64,000 nt of DNA, taken from the NCBI GenBank assembly GCA_964016885.1, contig OZ024743.1, positions 164,096,719 through 164,160,718 on the forward strand. The letters run 5' to 3'. Source of the DNA: Eledone cirrhosa (taxonomy: Eukaryota > Mollusca > Cephalopoda > Octopoda > Eledonidae). Both the position numbers and the translations under genes were made by a program. Position 1 is the stretch's first letter; every line of letters begins with the position of its first letter. This document shows positions 54,226-63,960 of the stretch, in pieces. The notes under the pieces are model-generated. The model was not told where the DNA came from. It did not search any database and saw nothing but the letters and a program-made list of their open reading frames with translations.

Positions 54226-54296
54226 CTGATCCTATGAAATAAATCCATCTATTTTAAAGGGTTCATATTTAAATTAAAATCTAACACTTTAAAAAA

Positions 54297-54351
<55 letters not shown>

Positions 54352-54353
<2 letters not shown>

Positions 54354-54755
54354 TTTTGCGAGGTTTTTTATATGAAATCGTGTGTCGAAACAAATATTGT
54401 TATACTTGGGGAGGGTCATATTTGTGTAATATTACCAGAATTAATAACAGAACACACTCACTGTTTGGTTGGTTTTCGCTTCTCACTGTCTTTTATATCG
54501 GTAATCTAACTTACTCGGTCCTCAATGTTGCCATTGACTGACCGACGGTCAAAAATAATACAGATACAATATAGACACAAACACATATATATAGTTTATC
54601 ATAAATCTTTCGTTGCACATCTGCAACATCGTCAGTGGTGTTATATTTTCCTCCTGATGTGTTGTATGTCTACGCCATTTTTATTCAGTCTGTGTGTGTT
54701 CTGTTATTAATTCTGGCAATATTACACACATATGACCCTCCCCAAGTATAACTAT
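54352..54755. mobile_element. Foldback element with 59-bp inverted arms
   Basis: Arms at 54399-54458 and 54692-54752 pair with about three mismatches (GTTATACTTGGGGAGGGTCA outermost on the left arm; TTAATAACAGAACACAC inner). The left arm is preceded by TTTTGCGAGGTTTTTTATATG, also found at 2918-2938. The 230-bp centre holds a hammerhead-like motif on the minus strand (54608-54635). It has no coding capacity. It could be a Penelope-type terminal hairpin or a non-autonomous foldback transposon. Confidence 0.65.
54608..54635 (-). ncRNA. Hammerhead-ribozyme-like core
   Basis: On the minus strand: CTGACGA, T, then GTTGC-AGATGT-GCAAC (perfect 5-bp stem), then GAAAG. Both invariant core strands (CUGANGA and GAAA) are present around a stem II; one extra U after the first strand departs from the consensus. 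Stems I and III are not convincing by eye. Confidence 0.4.
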
Positions 54756-54918
54756 ATATATATATATATATATATAATTAAGTTACTATATTAGTAATGA
54801 AATAATTGATAGTTTTAGTAAATTCTTCAAACAACTTCATTAATTAAAATATAGTGTTTTTCATTAGAAATACAGTCATGAAAATAAATATTTAATATAT
54901 ATATCTGTTTGTTTTCAG

Positions 54919-55056
54919 GCCAATCCCACATTGACCATGACAATATGGAGTACCATTTACACATGGAAATCTGGAAAGGTAACATCACTAGTGCACTGTC
55001 GTGGGCCAAGGAACGTGAAGAGCTGAGTGACTGGCTTGTTGCTATGGCACCATTAG
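54919..55056 (+). CDS. Host gene internal exon, probably Gemin5
   Basis: TTTTCAG acceptor ending at 54918 and AGGTGAGT donor at 55055-55062 bound a 138-bp open segment (46 codons, phase 1 at both ends, so it can be skipped without frameshift). It reads QSHIDHDNMEYHLHMEIWKG followed by NITSALSWAKEREELSDWLV and AMAPL. The sequence is acidic, helical and unlike any retroelement here. GELxDxLVAxxPxxG with preceding helices resembles the helical, TPR-like dimerisation region of Gemin5, the WD-repeat snRNA-binding subunit of the SMN complex. That identification is from memory and is tentative; the exon call itself is strong. No neighbouring exon was found in the window, which implies introns longer than 8 kb downstream. 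Confidence 0.6.
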
Positions 55057-55164
55057 GTGAGTCTGCTGCACATTTTCTTCCAAATTGCCTCTACTGGTTT
55101 GCAATATTTCTTTGTATATCATGGGAATCAGTAAATTGGCACTTTAGTATATAACCCTTTTGAT

Positions 55165-55430
55165 ACTCTCCACCCAAGTACCCAGTCCACACTGTAAAGT
55201 GGTTGTGTAGATGTTGTGACAAAAAGCACCTAGTCCACACTGGAAATGTGGTTGGTGTTAGGAAGGGCATCCAACTGTAGAAATGAAGCCAGAACCAGTT
55301 ATGTATGAGCAAAACATAGTTGCCTGATTTGACTTGTCTCGCAATGGGACAATTCATGAAACTCATGCTAGCATGGAAAAATGGACATTAAACAGTGGTG
55401 GTGGTGATGATGATGATGTTGATGATTAAA
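55165..55430 (+). mobile_element. LINE-A tail
   Basis: GTACCCAGTCCACACTGTAA, GTGGTTGTGTAGATGTTGTG, GGAAATGTGGTTGGTGTTAG, GAAGGGCATCCAACTGTAG, ACTCATGCTAGCATGGAAA and a GGTGGTGATGATGATG end. Lies within about 110 bp of the host exon donor. Confidence 0.75.
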
Positions 55431-55562
55431 ATGTCAGAATACTTTCTGATATTTGTTCCACGTGCCTGTGCTCTGGGTTCAAATTCTGCCGAGGTCAATT
55501 TTGCTTTCATTCTTTTAAGGTTGATAAAATACCAGTTCAGTACTGGGATTGATTCTTCCGTT
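55431..55562 (+). mobile_element. SINE2, head truncated
   Basis: CAGAATACTTTCTGATATTTG, TCTGGGTTCAAATTCTGCCG, AAATACCAGTTCAGTACTGG, GATTGATTCTTCC. Follows directly on the LINE tail. Confidence 0.65.
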
Positions 55563-55599
55563 CTCTCTTTTATATATTTATATATATCTATATATATGA

Positions 55600-56068
55600 T
55601 ACAGGACAGTGATCTCTGCCGCTGTGCAGTAATACAGAAGAACAACCCTCTCGTATGCACAAGCTGAGGCATAGTATGCATCACCTTCCCTCCCATACAC
55701 CTCCCTTGCTGTAATCATCCCACCCCTATATCTACCTCCACAATTTTCCAGGCATCTTTCCCACCTACACCTTACCCAAGTCCCCAACCCATGCCATAAA
55801 GTGGTCACCCTGTAAAGTGGTTATGTAGGTGTCGCAACAAAAAGCTCCAGCCCACACTGTAAAGTAGTCATGTAGGTGTCATGACAAAAAGCACCTACCA
55901 CACACTGTAAATGTGGTTGGCACTAGGAAGGCATCCAGCTGTAGAAACCAAGCCAAAATCAGTTCTGTGTTAACAAAAGACAGTCCTTTGACCTGGATCT
56001 ATCAAAACAGAACAGCCAGTCCTACTCATGCTAGCATGGAAAATGAACGTTAAATGATGATGATTATA
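55600..56068 (+). mobile_element. LINE-A 3' end, three 3' UTR subunits
   Basis: Starts in the last codons (DLCRCAVIQKNNPLV) and continues through three copies of a unit with GTCACCCTGTAAAGTGG or GTCATGTAGGTGTCATGAC and CACACTGTAAATGTGG, then AGGCATCCAGCTGTAGAAAC and GCTAGCATGGAAAATGAACG. Confidence 0.75.
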
Positions 56069-56559
56069 TATAATCATCATGTATGTGTGTATGTTCTTTT
56101 ATTTATAAAAGTTTCTGCTTAGTGAAAAGATAATGTACTTGCATGGTATTCCAGACATAAGGGTTTGATTCCTCATAGGTGCTTCTGGCCACTTTTTTCT
56201 GTCTCTAGAGATATTTTACCCGATTTTCTTTGCTATTATCTATAGCGATCAATTGTTATTACAGTTATTTTCTGTGTTTGGCATTCTCACAAACCTAGCT
56301 AGCAGGAAAACGGATGTTAAACGATAAGGATGATGATGATACACACACACATCTATCCTGCTTAGTCAGGGAAGGATTTACAATCATCTTATAATGCCAT
56401 GTAGTGTTCATGCAAATATTCAATTGAAGGAGATCTCCATAATATTTGTGGTACTATCACCCCTCATTTATGTCGTTGAATATTCAAACTGCAGAGTCAA
56501 ATACATAATATTGAACAATGAGAGAAGAAAACAAAAGTGGGGCGGTTATTAATCAATCG
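56069..56559. other. No gene; short LINE tail at 56280-56340
   Basis: AAACCTAGCTAGCAGGAAAA, CGGATGTTAAACGATAAGGATGATG is a minimal LINE 3' end, followed by ACACACAC. The rest is unassigned. Confidence 0.5.
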
Positions 56560-56740
56560 TTTTACAATGATTTCTGTGAGAAGATATTAATGTGCAGGTT
56601 AATCAATGGTATTTAGGTACATCCATACCATCAGCCTCAATATGCATGTCTTCTCCACTGGCCTCATTCAGAAATAAAAATAAAGAGGCTACTGGAGAAG
56701 ACATGCATATTAATATCTGCTCATAGAAATGATTGTAAAA
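56560..56740. repeat. Compound inverted repeat
   Basis: Outer arms 56560-56598 and 56702-56740 (TTTTACAATGATTTCTGTGAG against its reverse complement) and inner arms 56640-56665 and 56685-56710 (ATATGCATGTCTTCTCCA) with a 19-base loop. The right-hand arms overlap, so the left side carries a partial duplication. Confidence 0.8.
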
Positions 56741-56744
56741 CAAT

Positions 56745-56870
56745 TATGTGTGTGTATGTGCATGTATGTCTCTATACATATATGTGTATATATACATATG
56801 CATATATATATATATATGAATATATGCATATGTGTGTGTATATATATATATATACACACACACATAGTGT
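56745..56870. repeat. (TG/TA/CA)n microsatellite
   Basis: Mixed dinucleotides; short open frames on both strands are artefacts. Confidence 0.9.
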
Positions 56871-57199
56871 ACTCCCGCAGTTTGGCATTCATGGTCCTGG
56901 TTATTCGTGGAATTGTTCATGGAAACCATTGCATATTCGCAAAATCGTAAATATCTTCCATGATTTGTTTTTAGGGCTTTTTTCATGGCAATATTTATTT
57001 TTTCATGTTTTTTTTAACGCTAAATTGTGTATAACAGTATGCCGTGTTTGCTGCCATATTGGAAGCCCTTTTGCTTGAGACACTCTCTCTGATTAGAATA
57101 GCCATGCATCACATTGCTTGTTTGTTTTAGATATAAGTACACTGTATCTGGTATCTCTTATGCCTGCAGCTATGCTAGAGGGAAAATAAAATTCTAATT
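56871..57199. other. No gene recognised
   Basis: GCAGTTTGGCATTCATGG and a T-rich stretch; no family or coding region is recognised. Confidence 0.4.
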
Positions 57200-57480
57200 T
57201 TGTCTTAAATTTTCGGTAAGGCCAGCCGTAATATCGCTCGGTATGCAAATGAGGCTAATTAGTCGATGTATACTTAAAAAAATACTATATATATTCAACT
57301 GTTCAATTGAGTAGTGTATACAGTCCTGATGAAGGGTAATGACCCAGAAACATGTTGATTGTTCCTCAATGCTACTGTTGGACAAACAGATGGCGATAGT
57401 CGTCAAGACACAGCATAGCTTAGTCGGGCCGTTAGCTTGCAAACAAATCAAATATTATTATAGAAATAAAATTCATTCTG
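57200..57480 (+). other. Repeat with hammerhead-like core
   Basis: Non-coding sequence of retroelement style containing the hammerhead-like core at 57326-57350 and ending in AATATTATTATAGAAATAAA. It may be a Penelope-type terminal repeat or a retrozyme-like element; the boundaries are uncertain. Confidence 0.4.
57326..57350 (+). ncRNA. Hammerhead-ribozyme-like core with exact conserved strands
   Basis: CTGATGA, A, GGGT-AATG-ACCC, A, GAAA, then CATG. Both core strands are exact, and stem II is a perfect 4-bp helix with a tetraloop closed by an A-A mismatch. Stems I and III could not be established confidently. Confidence 0.45.
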
Positions 57481-57696
57481 TTTTTATATATATGTATGAC
57501 TAACTTTGATAGGTTTCGGCCAGTATTGGCCCAGGCCTTGTCTAACTTAAAAGCATCACTTGGCGAAGTCGTTCAAATCGGGATTTGGACATCATGGCCC
57601 ACTCAAGTAGATGGTTATTGTTTATGGAGACATATCCAGGTGTAGGTGGTTTATCCGGGATTTATATATATGTGTGTATATATATGTATGTATGTA

Positions 57697-58545
57697 TCAT
57701 CATCAGCATCTTCGTTTAACGTCCATCTTCCACGCTAGCATGGATTAGACGGGAGTTGTCCCACTTGAGGCAAGGTTGGTCGGGTGACCATGTCTCGCTC
57801 ATATAGGACTATCTGGCGGGTTTTCTACAGCTGGATGCTCTTCCTAACACCAACCACATTTACAGTGTGGAACTGGGAACTTTTTACCGTGTTACCTACA
57901 TGGCCACATTACAGCATGTACTGTGTTGTGACACCGACACGATCGCGATCTCATTATCTCATTTATTTGGGCATTGGATTGGCAGTATCGGTAGAGGGGC
58001 GGACGCCATGCCCTTGCCATTATGAGTTCAAATCCCGCCGAGGTTAACTTTGTCTTTCATCCTTACAAGGTTGATAAAATAAAGTACCAGTAATGTACTG
58101 GGTAATTGCTGGCCTTGTGCCTAAAGTAGAAACAATTATCTCATTTATTTGGACTGGGTGTTGTGGTACCAACTTTACAGAGAGAGTGTGGTGTTGGTGG
58201 GAGTGGGAGGATAGGGTAGGGGTAGTGGATTGGGGTGTATATTTGGTTAAGAGGTGCCTACTGACTAGGTTTTGCTTTGTACATAGGCAAGGCGGGTTTT
58301 CTGTATTACAGCGTAGCGCCAAAGATCTCGGTCCAGTGACATTGTCTTGGAGAGGTGTAAGTGTGTAAGGTCGGAATTTATCAAATCGTCCCAGGTTTTT
58401 CTGGGTCTGCCTACTCTGTAAATACCATCAATTTTGATCGCCCTGCACTTTTTTATACAGCTGTCGTCTTTCATGCGCATCACGTGACCGTACCAACGTA
58501 GTCTTCTCTCAAGTAAACAGCATCTGATCCCTCTTATTCCTATGT
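57697..58545 (-). pseudogene. LINE-A copy 4 (C-terminal domain and 3' UTR), interrupted by SINE1
   Basis: 3' UTR at 57697-57952 and 58153-58300, then the minus-strand frame 58585-58265: [54 protein letters not shown]. It is cut off at 58545 by a TA/TG microsatellite. SINE1 at 57971-58134 splits the 3' UTR. Confidence 0.8.
57971..58134 (+). mobile_element. SINE1 with 18-bp target duplication inside LINE-A
   Basis: GCATTGGATTGGCAGTATCG to GCCTAAAGTAGAAACA. ATTATCTCATTTATTTGG is present at 57953-57970 and 58135-58152. The empty site is visible in the sister LINE copy at 60568-60586 (CCTCATTTATTTAGGACTGG). Confidence 0.9.
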
Positions 58546-58745
58546 ATATATGTATGTATATATATATATATATGTGTGTGTGCATATATATGTGTATATG
58601 TATATATATGTGTGTGTGTATATATATATATATATATGTGTGTATATATATATATGTGTGTGTGTATCATCATCATCGTCGTTTAACATCTATCTTCCAC
58701 GCTAGCATGGGTTAGACAGGAGTTGTCCCACTTCAGGCAAGATTG
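58546..58745. repeat. (TA/TG)n microsatellite and reversed LINE-A tail
   Basis: 58546-58660 mixed dinucleotides; 58663-58742 antisense LINE-A 3' end (CATCATCATCGTCGTTTAAC, CCACGCTAGCATGGGTTAG). It joins the next LINE at AGATTGAT, a short microhomology. Confidence 0.8.
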
Positions 58746-60257
58746 ATCTAGATGAAATGCAGTTTGGGTTTGTGCCAGGTAAAAGTATCACGGGTGTTCT
58801 TTTCCTTGTACGGCAATTACAGGAGAAGTATCTGGCTAACAGTAAACCCCTCTACTTAGCTTTTGTTGACCTGGAGAAGGCCTTTGCAAGCCATATATAG
58901 AGGAACAGTCAGCAAGGTTAGAATTAAGGAAGAATATAGTGAAGAATTTAGCGTAATGGGGTAGGGGTACACCAGGGCTCCGTTCTTAGTCCCTTCCCGT
59001 TTATTATTGTCCTACAGTCTATAACAGAGGGGTTTAAGACAGGCTGCCCATGGGAACTTCTATATGCAGATGATCTAACTCTCATAGCTGAATCCATGGC
59101 AGAACTAGAGAAGTTCAAACATGGAAGCATGGCCTTGAATCAAAAGGCCTTAGAGTCAACTAGTCTAAGACTAAGGTTCTAGTATGCAGAAAGGATAATA
59201 GGGCACAGGTACCCTCTAGGAAATGGCCATGCTGAGTGTGTGAGAAAGGAGTAGGCAGAAAATCTATTCTCTGTCCCAAATAAAAAATATCGGTACATAA
59301 AAGATGTAGTTGGATCAGAGGTAAGCTATCTAAGAATGTAGATTTTTATATTTGGCCGATGCTCAGGTGCAGTAAGTAGCAAGGACCCACTGGATGATAT
59401 CGCCTTCAACTGCCCAGATGGTTCTATAGAAATAGTACACACTTTCCGTTACCTGGGTGACAAAATCAGCAGTGGAGGAAGGTGCTCTGAAAGTACAGTA
59501 GCCAGAGTTAGAACGTGATGGAAAAGGTTCAGAGAACTAATACCACTGTTGGCCACAAGGGGTTTTTCTCTAAAAATGAAAGGCAGATTGTATGATGCAT
59601 GTATACGAACGGCAATAGTACATGGTAGGGAGACTTGGGCATTGTGTGCTGAAGACCTGTGTAGATTAGAAAGAAATGAAGCTTGCATCCTCCGATTGAT
59701 GTGTAATAGTAATGTGTGCGAGATAAGAGGGAGACTAAGCATAAGAGGTATCAAATGTTGTGTTCTGGAGAGAAGATTGCGTTGATATGGACATGTGATG
59801 CATATGAAGGACGACAGCTGTATAATAAAGTTCAGGGCAATGAAAATTGATGGAAGCTGCGGAGTGGGTAGACCAAGAAAAAACTGGGACAAGGTGATAA
59901 AAACTGACCTTGCCCACCTACACCTCTTTGGCGCCATGCAGTTGTACAAAAGACCAGACTACCATTGCATACAAACCTAGTCAGTAGGCACCTCTTAACT
60001 CAATGTACACCCCACCACACACCCTACCCCACACTCCCACTCCCGTTCCGTCCACTGTGTCGATGACACAACAGTCCACATTGTAAGGTGACCGTGTAGG
60101 TAACCCGGTAAAAACCTCCCAGTCCACACTGTAAACGTGGTTGGTGTTAGGAAGGGCATCCAGCTGTAAAAAAAACCTACCAGAGACGCTTCCGTGTGAG
60201 CAAAACCGTCTAACCCATGCTAGCGTGGAAGATGGATGTTAAACGATGATGATGATG
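58746..60257 (+). pseudogene. LINE-A copy 5, internally deleted
   Basis: Begins in the RT at LDEMQFGFVPGKS-like residues (58752), has FVDLEKAF, then a deletion of about 70 bp near 58885, SKVRIKEEYSEEF-like residues, and YADD near 59068. The finger region (59200-59350) is frame-broken. The C-terminal frame 59549-59785 reads MATRGFSLKMKGRLYDACIR and ETWALCAEDLCRLERNEACI. The 3' UTR ends in GATGATGATG at 60257. Confidence 0.8.
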
Positions 60258-60318
60258 TATATATGTATATATATATATGTATATATATAAGTATATATAT
60301 ATATATATATTCATATAT
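60258..60318. repeat. (TA)n microsatellite between two LINE tails
   Basis: About 60 bp of TA/TG separating the 3' ends of a plus-strand and a minus-strand LINE-A. Confidence 0.9.
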
Positions 60319-61920
60319 ATCATCATCATCATCATCGTTTAACGTCTATCTTCCACGCTAGCATCGGTTTAGATGGGAATTGTCCCACATGAGGCAAAAT
60401 TGGTTGTCTTGCTCGTATAGGACTGCCTGGCGGGTTTTCTATGGCTAGATGCCCTTCCTAACACCAACCACGTTTACAGTGTGGACTGGGAGGTTTTTAC
60501 CGTGTTACCTACACGGCCACATTACAGCGTGGACTGTGTGTTCTTTTGTTGTGACACCTACACGACCTCATTTATTTAGGACTGGATGTTGTGGTACCAA
60601 CATAACTTTACAGAGAGAGGGTGGTGTTGGTGGGGGTAGTGGGATGGGGTTGTATTTTTGGTTAGGAGGTGCCTACTGACTGTAGGTTTCACTTTGTACT
60701 TAGGCAAGGCGGGTCTTCTGTATTACTGCGTAGCGCCAAAGATCTCGATCCAGTGACATTGTCTTGGAGAGGTGTAAGTGTGTAAGGTCGGAATTTATCA
60801 AATCATCCCAGGTTTTTCTGGGTCTACCTACTCCGTAACTTCCATCAATTTTGATCGCCCTGCACTTTTTTATACAGCTGTCATCTTTCATGCGCATCAC
60901 ATGACCATACCAACATAGTCTTCTCTCGAGTAAACAGCATCTGATCCCTCTTATTCCTAATTTCTTGCTTAGTTCATTTATGTTTTGCCGTTCGCGTATA
61001 TTACTATTACACATCCAATGGGGCATGCATGCTTCGTTCCTCTCCAGTCTGCGCAGGTCCTCTGCACACAATGCCCATGTCTCACTGCTATGGAACATTG
61101 CTGCTCGTATGCAGGCATCATACAATCTGCCTTTCATTTTTAGAGAAAAACCTTTAGTGGCCAATAGTGGTATAACCTCTCTGAACTTTTTCCACCCCGT
61201 TCTGACTCTGGCTACTGTACTTTCAGAACACCCTCCACCACTGCTGATTTTTCAGCCAGGTAATGGAAAGTGTCCACTATTTCTATAGAACTATCTGGGC
61301 AATAGAAGGAGCTTGTATCCTGTGGGCACTTGCTACTACTTATTGCACCTGAGCATCGGCCACATATAAAATCTACGTTCTTAGATAGTTTACCTGTGAT
61401 CCCACTACATCTTTTATGTACCCATAGTTTGCATTTGGGACATAAAATAGAGTTTCTGCCTAGTCCTTTCCTACACACTGAGCATGGCCATTTCCCAGAG
61501 GGCACCTGTGCCATATTTTCTACAAACTAGAACTTTAGTCTTAGACATGTTAACTTTAAGGCCCTTTGATTGTAGGCCATGCTTCCATGTTTGGAATTTC
61601 TTCTCTAGTTCAGCCATCGATTCAGATATGAGAGATAGATCATCTGTGTATAGAAGCTCCCATGAGCAGCCGGTCTTGAACTCCTCCGTTATAGCCTGAA
61701 GGGCAATAATAAATAGGAGGGGGCTAAGGACAGAGCCTTGATGAACTTTTACGCTAAATTTTTCACTATATTCATTGTTAATTCTAACCTTGCTGACTGT
61801 TTCTTTCTACATGGCTTGTATAGCTCTCACAAGCCATTCATCAACACCTAGTGTTCTCAGGGCTCACCAAATAATGGAGCAGGGGACTCTGTCAAAGGCT
61901 TTCTCCAAGTCAACAAAATA
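60319..61920 (-). pseudogene. LINE-A copy 6, RT to 3' end
   Basis: (CAT)n at 60319, 3' UTR to about 60690, then the 154-codon C-terminal frame 61164-60700: [74 protein letters not shown]. The PHD-like finger is intact in the frame 61514-61212: CSVC, CPKC, WVHKRC, ICGRC. The RT end follows at higher coordinates, with YADD changed to YTDD near 61635, and the copy ends at DLEKAFDRVP (about 61915), where a TA/CA microsatellite begins. Confidence 0.85.
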
Positions 61921-62134
61921 TATATATATACACACACATACATATATATATATATGCACACACACATATATATGCACATAACAGCCGTACTAAGAGTGAG
62001 AAATGAAATTTTGTTTCATTTTTTCCATTTTACATATATATATATATATTTATATATATACATACATAGACCCATTCGTTCTGAAATGGTGATACCAATT
62101 TGCATATAACTAGCACTCATGTTGGTAATTAATT
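61921..62134. repeat. TA/CA microsatellite and AT-rich spacer
   Basis: Dinucleotide runs at 61921-61975 and 62035-62062; no gene. Confidence 0.8.
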
Positions 62135-63125
62135 AAAATATGTAGTAGCCGAAGTGTATGATAAAGTTATATTTGGGTATGCCTTAGTATTTGACAGCAT
62201 CTGTCTGTCTCGCTGTCTAACTAGCAGGAAGTCAATCTGGCTTATGTGCTCGCCTGATTTGTAGGTTATTAGGTGGTTGGTAGGCTTCTGGAAGTTAGTG
62301 TTGCAAATGGTTAGTGCATTTGCATCACAAAATTCAAGAAGCCTCACTCCTTCTTCATTTCTTGAGCCGTAACCGTGCCCACCATGTACCCTGGTGTATC
62401 CATCCTGGAGCTGTCCAACTTGTCTATTGAAGTCCCCTGCTAGCATAATGATGTCTCTATCCTCTGTCATTGAGGCTGTTTGTAAAAGTTGCTCGTAAAA
62501 GCAGTCTTTCTCTTCTTTACCTAGGCCTGCCTGGGGAGCATAGGTAGAGATGATTGTCAGTAGTCTCTTACCTACAACTAATCTAAGCTTAATTATTCTA
62601 TCACTAACTCTAACTACCTCTATTGTCTTATTGTTCTGTCTCTCAGCCAGTAATATGCCCACCCCACCTAACCCATCATCATTACCCACCCAGAAAAGCT
62701 TATAACTACGATGTTTGCCTGCGATTAGTCTTGCAGAGGCACCTCTCCTTCTCACCTCTTGCACACATCCACATGCCTTCTCTCCAGCATCTCCGCTATC
62801 TCACCAGATCTACCTGTTAGAGTGCCAACATTAAGTGTGGCAACTCTGAGATGCGACGTCTCGTTCTTTTTCCTGTTGTGTGATTGCCTGATGACGGTCG
62901 TGAGGTTCTCACACATGGCTCACCAGCCACGCCACTACCGTGCGCAGCCCTAACATGGTTAGTGTTATTGCTGTTTACGCAGTTGTTTTTGTGTGATTGC
63001 TTGGTGACGGCCGGGGGGTTCTCGCACATGGCCGCACCACCCACCCCACTACCGTGCGCAGCCCTAACATGGTTAGTGTTATCGCTGTTTACACTGTTGT
63101 TGCAAATTTCAATCGTTGTGTTCAT
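62135..63125 (-). pseudogene. LINE-A copy 7: 5' region and endonuclease domain
   Basis: From the right: two 5' monomers (62879-63104), then TLTGRSGEIAEMLERRHVDV-like residues, then the 211-codon frame 62764-62129: RRRGASARLIAGKHRSYKLF, GLGGVGILLAERQN, LLTIISTYAPQAG, MLAGDFNRQVGQ, VHGGHGYGSRNEEGVRLLEF, NTNFQKPTNHLITY and SQIDFLLVR. This is an APE-type endonuclease with the GDFN and SQID signatures, and the longest intact piece of it in the window. It resembles the RTE-derived domain of bovine CFDP2/p97BCNT. A frameshift near 62755 separates the first residues, and the copy ends before the RT. Confidence 0.8.
62879..63104 (-). repeat. Two tandem 113-bp monomers in the LINE-A 5' region
   Basis: TGTGATTGC recurs at 62879 and 62992; CTACCGTGCGCAGCCCTAAC and ATGGTTAGTGTTAT are in both units. 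The units are GC-richer than their surroundings and lie directly upstream of the endonuclease frame, where some LINEs carry promoter monomers. Confidence 0.8.
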
Positions 63126-63212
63126 AGTGTTTGGCAGTAGTATATATATACTGGTTGGATGCCCTTCATAACACCAGCACCACTTTACAGCATGAACTGG
63201 GTGCTTTTATTT

Positions 63213-63271
<59 letters not shown>

Positions 63272-63300
63272 AGCAGACATAAAAACAAATGAAAGCCATG
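63126..63300. repeat. LINE-tail scrap and (CA)n microsatellite
   Basis: 63155-63212 is an antisense LINE tail fragment (GGTTGGATGCCCTTCATAAC, CACTTTACAGCATGAACTGG); 63214-63260 is (CA)n. Confidence 0.75.
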
Positions 63301-63506
63301 AAAGAAAGAATAATAAATAAATGTATTCTCTTCTCTTCTTTCTCCTTTCTAATTCTTGCTTTCCATTCCAGCCTCTATCTCATATCATATATGATTACAT
63401 ATAGAATATGTAACGTGAGAATTTAGTTGTTGCAACTTACAAATTATTCTCAGTTGGTTTGACATAAACTGAAAATCCACACACTATACAAACACACACA
63501 TGCACA

Positions 63507-63538
<32 letters not shown>

Positions 63539-63619
63539 TGATAGAATGGTGCTTTGTGTCCATGTGTATGAATATAGATGAGCATGTATATAAAAGTGTG
63601 TCAGTGTGTGTCTGTAATA
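63301..63619. other. No gene; (CA)n at 63485-63536
   Basis: AT-rich with a CA repeat; the antisense Val/Cys frame there is an artefact. Confidence 0.6.
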
Positions 63620-63960
63620 TATCATCATCATCATCATTTTATATCAGTTTTCCTTGCTCACATGGGTCGGAGTAAGTTAGTACTAAATTGGAGCTGCTGT
63701 CCTCCTAAACCAACATGATGTTGCATTTCTGGAATGTTTTCTACAGCTGGATGTCCTTCATAATACCAACCCACCCACTTTACAGAATGTACTGGGAAAA
63801 TTTAATTGTGGTGCCAACACTACCATTTTCCAGAGTGTAATGGGTGCATTTTAAAACGGTACCAGTAGTACAACTTTACAGAGTGTACTAGGTGCATCAG
63901 CACTAGAAAGTTTCATATTTATTGTGTTGTAGAAAAAACAACATCCCATAAACATACTTG
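63620..63960 (-). mobile_element. LINE tail with several subunits, antisense
   Basis: (ATC)n start, CAGTTTTCCTTGCTCACATGG, TTCTACAGCTGGATGTCC, then four units built on ACTTTACAGAGTGTACT and GGTGCATTTTA or GGTGCATCAGCACTAG. The same units occur at 7600-7805. Confidence 0.7.

Larger units (their letters stand above)
54230..54880. mobile_element. M2 MITE split by a foldback element
   Basis: Left part 54230-54295 (TCCTATGAAATAAATCCATC, TTTAAAGGGTTCATATTT) and right part 54775-54880 (ATTAGTAATGAAATAATTGA, TTCATTAGAAATACAGTCATGA) are the two halves of one M2 copy. A TA microsatellite (54298-54351) and the foldback element lie between. Confidence 0.6.

Noticed and set aside
57513..57535. GGCCA-ATAC-TGGCC stem followed by GAAAC on the minus strand, hammerhead-like
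   Set aside because: The seven bases before the stem (AGGCCTG) do not match CUGANGA; kept only as possible remnant of a Penelope-type terminal repeat.
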